Shown here one piece after another: positions 37,878 through 46,687 of a stretch of DNA of 64,000 nt. Under the pieces are notes generated by a model, which worked only from the letters and a program-made list of their open reading frames with translations, had not been told where the DNA came from and ran no database searches. The stretch covers positions 2,606,501-2,670,500 of the forward strand of contig CAKJVC010000010.1 of NCBI GenBank assembly GCA_918026815.1, in the 5' to 3' direction. Numbering within the stretch: position 1 is the first letter of the stretch; each line of letters starts with the position of its first letter. The DNA is from Chalara sp. BL73 (taxonomy: Eukaryota > Ascomycota > Leotiomycetes > Helotiales). A program made the translations under genes and the position numbers.

Positions 37878-40446
37878 ATGAAGAGCCTTCAAGCGCTTTC
37901 ACTTCTCCTCGCAGTCGCGCATAGTGAAGCTGCCTTTTCTTGGAATAATGTTCGTCTTGGTGGCGGGGGAGGTTTTGTTTCTGGCATTGTATTCCATCCC
38001 AAAACCCAGGGAGTAGCATACGCCCGTACGGATATAGGTGGCCTCTACAAACTTAACTCAGACGATAGCTGGAGAGCTGTAACGGATGACATCACTCAAG
38101 ATGGTACCTGGTACGTGAACATCTCGGTTGGTAAGAGATTTACGACTAACATCATTTAGGCATAACTGGGGCATAGATGCTTTGGCTCTGGACCCACAGA
38201 ATGCACAAGTTGTATACGCCGCCTTGGGAATGTACACGAACTTCTTGTAAGTGTTGCCTATTTATCTATTAGCCAGTTTGACAACAAGTTGACAAGTAAT
38301 CTTCACGCAGTGACAATGGCAACGGCGCCATTGCAAAAAGTACTGACCAGGGAAGCACGTGGTCCGTTAGTAACCTTCCGTTCAAGGTTGGTGGAAACAT
38401 GCCTGGTCGAGGCACTGGCGAGCGCCTCGCTGTTGACCCTGCGAACTCGAATATTATCTACTTCGGGGCTCGTAGCGGCCACGGCCTTTGGAAATCTAGC
38501 GACGGAGGAGTAACGTTTTCGAATGTCGCTAGCTTCACTAACACAGGAACTTTTCGCCAGAACCCTTCTGATCCCTCAGGATACCAAAGTGACCTTATGG
38601 GTTTGCTCTTTGTTACCTTCGATAGTACCTCGCCCACTGTTAACGGAGCGACGTCTCGCATCTTCGTTGGGGTTGCAGATAACGTCACTGCGTCTATCTA
38701 TGTGTCAACAGACGCCGGGTCTACCTGGTCACCTCTAGCAGGACAACCTACAACATTTTTCCCGCATAAGTGCAAATTACAGCCTATACAAAAGTCACTC
38801 TATCTAACCTACAGTAATGGAATGGGTCCGTATGATGGCAGCGACGGCGCTGTGTGGAGATATGACTTGACAGGCGGTTCCTGGACAAATATCACTCCGG
38901 ATATTGGCCAAACACTCTACTTCGGCTTTGGGGGACTCGGAGTCGATATGTTAAAGCCGGGTTATCTTGTGGTGGCTTCCTTGAACTCGTGGTGGCCTAA
39001 TGCCCAACTGTTCCGCTCGAATAATTCGGGTGTTTCTTGGAGCCCTATCTGGGAGTGGCACTGGTATCCAAATACGACTGACCATTTCAGTGTATCGGTG
39101 AGTCCTAAGTCTTCAAACCCTTGCCACTTATCCTGTAGAAGATTGATAGAATGCTACTATCAGGTTGCAGTTTGGCTAACAGCTTATAGAGCCCGAACGC
39201 CCCTTGGATTAAAAACAGCTACTGGGACAATGGGGAAGACAAAGATTTGGGGTGGATGATTGAAGCTCTTGAAATTGATCCGTTTGATAGCAATCATTGG
39301 CTCTACGGGACTGGCATGACTGTCATGGGAGGTCACGACCTAACTAGTTGGGATTCTTCGCATCATGTTTCTATCACGACTTTGGCCGACGGCATTGAGG
39401 AAACTTCTATTCAGTCGCTAGTATCTGCCCCAGGTGGTTCTGAGCTACTTGCCGCTGTTGGTGATATTAGCGGCTTTACCTTCTCATCAGCAAGCAGCCT
39501 CGCAACTGCGCCGTCGTACAATTGGATGAATCCAAAATTCGCTACAAGTACCGATGTTGACTATGCTGGGCAAAACGTGGCTAAGGTCGTAAGGTCGGGA
39601 AACGGCAAGGGTACACAGCAGATTGGAATCTCTAATGATGGTGGAATTACATGGAGGTATGTGAATCCTATGTCAAGCCTTTGTGTTCCCCTCCTTTCCT
39701 CTCATACTATAACATTAGCTATTAGTTAATTTGACCATTGTTACAAGAGCAATGCTGACTTGAGTATTGGACAGTACTCACTCTGGAGCAAGCACTACAG
39801 CCTACGGCGGGACTGTGGCCTACTCTGCTAGCGGTGACGCGATTCTCTGGTCCACGGCTAACGAAGGAGTCCTCCGTTCTCAGAATATTAATACCTTCAC
39901 TAGCGTATCAAGCTTACCTTCCAACGCTCTTATCGCTAGTGATAAGCAGAATTCCAACTATTTCTACGCTGGGTCTAGCTCAAATTTCTATATATCCTCG
40001 GATAACGGTCAGTCCTTCTTCTCGGGGGGGTCTCTAAGCGGCGCTAGCCGTATTAACTACGTCATTGCCCATCCGACCACCGCTGGACAAGTCTACGTGA
40101 GTACAAACGCCGGTATCTATATGTCCACCAACTTCGGTAGGAGCTTTATGGCATTGACTACTGCCTTAACTAATGTTTCTCAAATCGCCCTCGGTGTCGG
40201 CCCTGGCTCCACGTGGTACCTCTACGCCTTCGGCGCTGGATATAATGGTAACAAGCTTTACGGCAGCGCAGACAATGGCAATTCATGGACTGATCTCCAG
40301 GGTGCCCGGGGCTTTGGCCAAATAACACAATGTAAACTTACGGGCAGTGGCAACGTTGCCGGTCAGGTCTACGTGGGGACCAACGGGCGTGGTATTTTCG
40401 TCGCCCAAGGGTCAATTATTGCAAGCACAAGTACAGTACCAACCCC
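37878..40446 (+). pseudogene. GH74 xyloglucanase: 5' part of a gene split by the hAT element
   Basis: Exons 37878-38110, 38160-38246, 38311-39097, 39190-39656 and 39775-40446 join in one frame. Residues 1-18 are a signal peptide. The rest is a GH74 double seven-bladed propeller with BNR-like repeats (STDQGSTW, STDAGSTW, SADNGNSW). YARTDIGGLYK holds the conserved catalytic Asp (residue 52), and SASGDAILWS is the equivalent of the second acidic site. Such enzymes are secreted endo-xyloglucanases or reducing-end oligoxyloglucan hydrolases acting on plant cell walls. After the linker STSTVPTP the frame enters the transposon and stops at 40490-40492. A complete GH74 domain could therefore still be made, with about 14 transposon-encoded residues at its end. 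The original gene continued at 46688. Confidence 0.8.
40439..40446. repeat. Left 8-bp target-site duplication (CCAACCCC)
   Basis: CCAACCCC immediately precedes the left terminus TAGACTGCG and recurs exactly after the right terminus at 46680-46687. Eight bases is the target duplication length of hAT elements. Confidence 0.9.
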
Positions 40447-40454
40447 TAGACTGC

Positions 40455-40610
40455 GAACTGGGGTCCCACGGGGCGGGTTTTCACCTACTTGACCCCACCC
40501 GTCGGGGTCCCACCCCATGGGTTGGGGTCTATCAAAAGCACCCACCCCACCCCATGGGGTCTTGATGGGGTGCCAAGCACCCATTACATTTACACGTGAC
40601 ATTACAATAG
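40455..40610. repeat. Left G/C-rich subterminal palindrome array
   Basis: Repeated ACCCCATGGGGT-, GGGGTCCCAC- and GGGTTGGGGTC-type words on both strands. The right end (46543-46672) has the same vocabulary. Subterminal arrays of short repeats are the usual transposase-binding regions of hAT elements. Confidence 0.75.
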
Positions 40611-40791
40611 TTGCTGTACAGTTAGAGAAGTTATACTAATAAGTCTACTAATCAAAAGCTACGCGACATAAACGTATTAAAATTTTGGTTTGTGAATTTT
40701 ATTATGTGCTTAGCGCCCTATCGCTAGCGTGTATACCTTTAATAACTCCATTGCTTAACCCATTTCCTTTGTATGAACTGCGTTTGATTCT

Positions 40792-41342
40792 TTAACACCG
40801 GCCTGGGTACTTGTAGCCCGTCATTCCCTCTCTCATTCTTTGAACCAAATGCATATCCTTTACTTGAATAGTAACTCTCTTAGCGTGGATTGCGGCAAGA
40901 TTTGTGACTTTAAAGTAATATTAGTATAAATATTAGTATAATGTATTTATATGAAATAACTTACGCTCGAACTCAGCTACCAAAGCAGATTCTGCGGCTT
41001 CTTGGAGACATTGTAAAGCACTAAGTTGAATGCGAAATGCGTGTCGAGACGTAATATCATACATTATTTCCCCTAACTAGTCGAGTAAATGGAGCTTTTG
41101 GGATTAAAAGCTCAGTGCTTTTTTGGTATCGTTTGATTTCTCTAAGTGCTTTGGCTACGTTTAAATGTTAGTTTTATACTAATTATTATATTAATCAACT
41201 TACTGCCAGGTTTCAATCGATATTTCTTCTTTGGTACAGCTTTTGCAGAGGTTTTAGCAGAGGTTTTGGCAGAGGTTTTGGCAGAGGTTTTGGCAGAGGG
41301 TTTGCGAGCAGATTTGGTAGCTATTTTCTTGGTACGTGCCAT
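40792..41342 (-). CDS. Histone H3-type protein encoded inside the hAT element
   Basis: Minus-strand exons 41342-41204, 41154-40965 and 40907-40792 carry a full-length H3 of about 147 residues. The tail starts MARTKK like canonical H3. After Met removal K4, A7, K9 and S10 fall on canonical positions, followed by five SAK units. The fold follows: [20 protein letters not shown], then [15 protein letters not shown] (alpha-N/alpha-1), then [12 protein letters not shown] (alpha-2) and [15 protein letters not shown] (alpha-3). Loop 1 plus early alpha-2, counted from REI to LQE, has 19 residues, as in CENP-A, not 17 as in canonical H3. The canonical C-terminal RRLRGERS is replaced by an unrelated tail ending in Cys. 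One extra G in GGGG (41070-41073) breaks the frame after LVR. This may be a sequencing error or a real lesion. Both introns contain the element's TATACTAAT-type motifs. Confidence 0.85.
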
Positions 41343-41865
41343 TGTAACCTATTAAGATTAGAATAAATATTAGTATAATACAGAATAATATGTACCTGTG
41401 CAAAGTCGCAAATTATTTTCAGAAAAGGTGAAGGTGAATGTGAATATTGACACGTGAAATTGAAATTATAGCTTTGTGATTTCGACGAGAAGACTATAAA
41501 GAATTAGTATAATGATTAATATAAAAATAGAATATAAAAAAGATAAATATAATACATACTTGTGTATGGTGTAGTTGTTGGTAAATTTAATTGAAGGTTA
41601 AAAGAAGTCAGGTTTAAAAAAAGTAGTTGGATGCCTTAAAATCGAGGCATAAAAACGCGACTGCCTTATTTTTCAGGATAACGCGTACTTTTCCCTCATT
41701 CATTCTTTTTGCACCAACTTATTAAATCTGAACAAAGTCAAACATCTATCGCAGTACGTGTTTTTGGTGTATTATATTAATCTTTATACTAATTTTTGAA
41801 GCTCTAGTTCTTGCGAGTTGAAATTTGCAAAATACGCCTACTTTTCGGTTGCGTTACTTTCCAAT
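41343..41865. promoter_or_regulatory. Divergent intergenic region between the H3-type gene and the SIM protein gene
   Basis: About 520 bp of AT-rich DNA separates two divergent start codons, so it must hold both promoters if the genes are expressed. TATACTAAT-type motifs occur here too. No specific factor site is claimed. Confidence 0.4.
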
Positions 41866-43171
41866 ATGGCTTCACCTTTCGAAAAGCAACCTCCTCAGGT
41901 AATTTTTATTGAAATATTATATTAATCTGTATACTAATCGGTTTCAAGGATATCATTGTCATTTCTGATGATTCAGATCATGAATTTGATATGGATCTTG
42001 ATTCCTCGCAGCAAATCGGTTCTTCCAATAAACGCAAGCGCAAATCTCCGGGCAGTTTTTCTACCAATGTGCATACTGTTAAAGCTAGAAGAAGACTTGA
42101 AGCTATAAAAAGCAACAGTATTCAAAATCAGATCGAAAAAGCGAAAGCCGCAGATCAAGCAGCAATTACATACAGAAAAAAAGTACTCAAAAAGTCTGCC
42201 GAATTTGCACTCGCATCTGTTGCCGAGCAGAAGCGAATGATTGAGCAGTCTGCTTTGCAAGTTAGAACAAAGCGGTTCGTTTAATTTTGATTATACTAAT
42301 TTTTATACTAACCTGTATAGTGAACGAGATGGCAAAGATTGGAAATCTGTGGCAAAAGCTTTGGGTTATGGAGAAATTGGTGGCCTATATGCAATTGATG
42401 ATGATGGAAATCCAGCATGGGAAGATATTGAGTATGAATCGGAAGACGAATACGAGTTTGAGCATATGTGGAGATTGAATGAAAAGCAAAACGGTGATAA
42501 AGCAGTTGTCGGCAAATCTGCTAAAGAGTTGAAAAATGACGGGATTGCCAAGCATAAACGATCCATTTTAGTAAGTTTCAGATTAATATAATGATTCGTA
42601 TAACGCTAATACAATTTCAGGATGCCAAAAAGCTTGAATTTAAGTTTTGGCAAAGAAAATGGCGCCGAAGCCGTCGATCTTTGTTCCGCAAAATCCGAAA
42701 GCTTGCTGCTGGTGGACAGGAATACTTGGAAAGAACAAGCTGTCCTTACATTTACAAGAAGTACAAATTTCTACTAATTTTTATACTAATCTGCTAACTG
42801 ATATAGCAAATTCTATGCGTATAAAACTCCTGAAAGATACTTTACTCAAGGAGAAAAAGGCAATTTGGAAAAATCTTGCAGCATGGGCATACGGAAATGA
42901 AGAGTGGATCGATCTGCCGGGCCCTGCAAATTGGTGGCCAGCCGACGATAAGTTAAATGACACAGGATTCGGCTTCTCCGATTCGTTGACAGGCCATAGA
43001 GAAGCGTTTGATATGGTATATGCTACGGAAATTCCGGAAGATGGATCATACGAACGTATTTTCCCCGCTTATAATGATTTGTTTTTGATGACAGACAATT
43101 CTTTAAGTCAAACAATCGTTAAAGCATTCTTTGGTTTACAAAGCAGCTTTCAAAAGCCGCGTAAGCTGTAA
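41866..43171 (+). CDS. Accessory transposon protein with SUMO-interacting motif and NLS
   Basis: The first three exons are well supported: 41866-41898, 41949-42274 and 42321-42570, each ending at a GT donor and in phase. The product starts MASPFEKQPPQ then DIIVISDDSDHEFD, a hydrophobic core followed by acidic residues, which is the classic SUMO-interacting motif. KRKRK follows (a likely NLS), then a Lys/Ala-rich helix and an acidic region (EYESEDEYEFE). From 42621 the likely coding frame (NTWKEQAVLTFT, LLKDTLLKEKKAIW, IDLPGPANWWPADDK, stop 43171) is one base out of phase with the splice. Either a +1 lesion, a missed splice site or a separate start at ATG 42622 is involved. No known domain was recognised in the body. 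A chromatin or SUMO-dependent role in transposition is inference. Confidence 0.6.
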
Positions 43172-43373
43172 ATGTATATGTAGTTTTTAAGTATATACAA
43201 CAAATGAAGCAAGGAACTTTAAGCAGATATATTCAATTTTATACTAATCTTTATACTAATCATTATATTTTACATTAATTTTTGGAAGTTTAATTATAAC
43301 CTTTAATATGTACAATTTTTTGGAAGTAGTAATTTAACTTGTGTTTAAATACTTGTTTTTTCTTTCCGATTTG

Positions 43374-46222
43374 ATGCTTTTTTTTTTTACTTGCACACTT
43401 TTGTTGCTATGGAGTCAAGCAATTCGCAAGACTTTTTCTGATCCTTTTAGCTCATTTGAGCCAAATACTTCTGACAATTTACTATTTTCGCAAATTGGTC
43501 CAAAAAACCTATATTTTCGATGGGAACTCGAATATCACGATAAGTTTGTTGAATGGTGGTTAAGTACACAATGGGCAGTTCAAGCAGTTGCAAACCAATC
43601 AATTGATTTGGTAAAGCAATTAAATTGGAAATCTCAAAATCGAAAATCTATTGCTTGGAAACAATTCGATCAAGGAATACACCGGATCACCGGAGAGCCT
43701 AAAGTCATATGTCAAAACTGCAACAAGGTTCTCGCACATCCAAATACGCGGAATACCGGCACAAAAGCTTTGTCTGGTCATATAGCGTCTCGGCAATGCT
43801 TTGTTTATTCTAGCCAAAGTAATACAAGGCAGAAAAAAGTGGAAGACATGTTTCACGCTATCTCTGTAAGTAGATTAGTATAAATATTAGTATAATGTCT
43901 AATATTAATAGCAACCAATCTTTACGAAGCAAGCATTTCACGACCAGGTTCTTGCAACTATTGTTTCACTTCGTACTTCTTTCCGCGCAGTCGAAAATCC
44001 TGAATGGAGAAAGCTAGCTGTTATGCAAAATCCAAATTTCGAACTTCCTTCTGCAACAACTATGAAGAATCGACTAATGGAACAATCAGTCAAACTTGAA
44101 CAGAACATGCTTTCAAATGTTGTTCCTGGAAGCAAAATTGCAATTTCTCTTGATTGCTGGTCTAGTACAACAAGACTATCATTTATGGGTATAATAGCTC
44201 ACTATATTGATAAGTCATGGGTTCTTTGTCAAGAATTAATAGGATTTGAAAGTTTAGTAAACGTTCATTCCGGAAATGCGCTTGCTCAAGTTGTCAATAA
44301 CGTTTTTCAACAGCACAATCTTTTTGATCGTGTTGTTTCAATTACAACTGATAATGCGAGTTCGAATACTACAATGGTTCTCGAAATCAACGGATACTTA
44401 CAAGAAGCTTTGAAAGCTAATAGTATTCTAAAAAAGAAAGTCCAACACGTGCCGTGTTTATCGCATGTGATTCAGCTTAGTCTTCAAGCACTTTTGGGCT
44501 TTGTTCAATTGAGGCCTACTAACGACACATTTGTTCGGAATTGGGTAGCAGAAAAAGAGCTGTCTGATCTTGAGAGAATCAAAGCTAGTGACAAACGTGG
44601 TATTCCATATATACTAGCAAAGGTATGTAACACGTGACTTTTATACTAATTTTTATACTAATCTTATATTAGATTCGAAAGCTTGCTATTCTTGTTAATT
44701 CCAGTGCACAGCGGAAACATCGATTTCAAAGAGTTCAACAAGAACAAATCAGAGATTCATCTTCTCCGAATGATCCAGTTCTTACATTGTTAATTGATGT
44801 ATGCACTCGATGGGACTCAACAGTGCATATGATTCTTCGTGCATTGCGTCTTAAAGAGTCTATCAATCAATTTTGCAGTGCATACGATCCTGCTAAGCCT
44901 TTTTCTTTTTCTGCATTAGAATGGAAAAAACTTGGCTATTTGGCCGATTTGTTACGTCCTTTCAATTTTTTTACAACAACAATCGGCAAAACAACAAGCA
45001 TAACATTGCCTTATGCTTTATCAATTTACGATGAATTGTTTGAACACTTGCAAGAATCTCGCCGAGTATTAACCAAAAAGTCTGTTGCTCAACTTTGGGT
45101 AAAAGATTTAATTGGTGCGATTAACGCTGCAGAAGCCAAGCTTGATACTTACTATAACAAAACATATAGTAGTCTTGGTAGTTTGTATGGCATCGGAGCA
45201 ATTCTTGATCCAAAATCGAAGCTAAAATGCTTTGAAGAAGATTACTGCTGGCTTAATTTCAAAACAGTTGATTGGGCCAAAGAATTTGAGCGTCAATTTC
45301 GGTCGTTATACGATACGGAATATAAAGAAAAGTCTACGAATGCTGACCGACTTTCTCAAATTCGAGAAGTTAATCACGACCCTTTAGCATTGGCATTAAG
45401 TCGCAAGCGCTTTACTCGAGACATTCAGAACCCTTATCGCAAAGATGATGACTTTTCTCCTTCTGAAATTGATGAATGGCTGGCTATGAGTATGTTTACA
45501 ATTCTACTTTTTATACTAATTTTTATACTAATCTTTGTGTTGTTTTTTTAGAGCCTGATAATCGATCACCGCTACTTGTTTGGAAATCGCTTGAAACACA
45601 GCTTCCTGGCTTATCAGCAATGGCTAGAGACTTACTTTGTATCCCGATGGCCGGTGTTGGAGTAGAACGTGCTTTTAGTTTTGCACGTGATATATGCGGA
45701 TATCGCCGTGGCCAGCTTCAACCGACAACTATTCGGTCGCTTCTTTTGGTTTATCATTCGCTCGTTGAACATTCACGAACACGTGAGCTTCAAAATCTAC
45801 TATTTTCAACTATTAATATCCAGGATATGACACTTGAAGATATGGAAACGGAAATTAAAACGCGAGAAAATGATCTTGAAGTCCAACTTGATCAAATTGA
45901 TCTTTGGGAAAATCATTACTATATTAGTGATGAAGAACCAGAAGGAAACGAAGAAGTTCGAACTCGTCGTGCTCAAGAACGCTGGGATTACAAGATTTCT
46001 AAATCTTTACGTCAATCAATTCATCAAAATCAGCCACTTTCGACTACTCAGTTTCAAAATACACTTAGGAATCGCCGCGAACCGTCAATTGAAACAACGA
46101 ACTGGGAACTATCTAGTAATAGTAGTCAAGAGCTGCCTCGACTTCCGACTCCTGGTATTGGTAATATTGTGCCGGATACTCCAATAGGCATTCACAGGTC
46201 AAAAAAGCAAAAAAAAAATTAG
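43374..46222 (+). CDS. hAT-family transposase (BED finger, hATC dimerisation)
   Basis: Exons end at 43865, then 43912-44622, 44673-45489 and 45552-46222, all in frame. Near the N-terminus is a BED-type zinc finger (WKQF, CQNCNKV, then HIASRQC). The RNase-H-like core has the two Asp motifs ISLDCWSS and TTDNASSN. The C-terminal hATC domain is present (PLLVWKSLE, IPMAGVGVERAFSFARDICG, RRGQL, RSLLLVYHS). An acidic region and a basic end (KKQKKN) follow. The true start is uncertain. In the open frame the first Met is at 43374, but it gives an unnatural hydrophobic leader. ATG 43409 gives a natural N-terminus (MESSNSQDFF) but needs one base removed near 43435-43440. The protein cuts and pastes the element by binding its ends. 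Confidence 0.88.
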
Positions 46223-46542
46223 TTTTAGAATATTAGTGTTGTATTATTATAATTCACAATTTTTTCCACTCTATTACAATATGTTTAGATTTAACATTTG
46301 AAGTTTAATTTTTATACTAATTTTTATACTAATCAACCACTTTGCATTTCAAGTACTTTTGTAAAAACAAGTATACAAAATAGCCTTGTTTAACCTGTGT
46401 GCACATAGAAAAATCAATGCCAAAACTGGAAAGAATCATCTCGATACTAGAATACCTCGTATATTTTTAAAATTCCGCCAGTCCGCCCTACATTCTTGTA
46501 GAGGAGTTTGACTGTAGTTTCTATATTTAGTTAATCTTATCG

Positions 46543-46672
46543 GGGCCCCATTGAGGTCCCGCGGGTTGGGGTCAAAATATACAACCCACCCCACGGGGGA
46601 AGCGAGCCTCGAAGACCCGACCCACGGGGTCCCATGGGTCGGGGGCCCCGGCCCGCCCCGTGGGTTTCTGCG
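46543..46672. repeat. Right G/C-rich subterminal palindrome array
   Basis: Inverted counterpart of the left block, with CCCACCCCACGGGG-, ACGGGGTCCCATGGG- and GGGCCCC-type words up to the terminal CGCAGTCTA. Confidence 0.75.
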
Positions 46673-46679
46673 CAGTCTA

Positions 46680-46687
46680 CCAACCCC
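46680..46687. repeat. Right 8-bp target-site duplication (CCAACCCC)
   Basis: Exact copy of 40439-40446, directly after the right terminus. It encodes Pro-Thr-Pro in the host linker. Confidence 0.9.

Larger units (their letters stand above)
40447..46679. mobile_element. Complete hAT DNA transposon carrying three genes
   Basis: The termini are perfect 9-bp inverted repeats (TAGACTGCG at 40447, CGCAGTCTA ending 46679), with a further shared CCCACGGGGCGGG about 20 bp inside each end. The 8-bp duplication CCAACCCC flanks the element. The length is 6,233 bp. From left to right it holds a G/C-rich subterminal block, a histone H3-type gene (minus strand), a SIM/NLS protein gene (plus), a BED/hATC transposase gene (plus) and the right subterminal block. 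The interior is AT-rich and full of TTTATACTAAT motifs. The exact termini and duplication suggest a fairly recent insertion, although each gene seems to need one single-base frame correction. Confidence 0.92.

Noticed and set aside
40792..41342. The Lys/Ala-rich ORF as mere low-complexity sequence
   Set aside because: After splicing two introns the rest aligns along the whole histone fold, including [11 protein letters not shown] and [10 protein letters not shown], so it is an H3-type gene.
42621..42797. Arg-rich reading (WRRSRRSLFRKIRK) as the true continuation of the SIM protein
   Set aside because: It is in phase with the splice, but the other frame has more natural codons and stays open through the next intron to 43171. 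I left the issue open in the feature entry.
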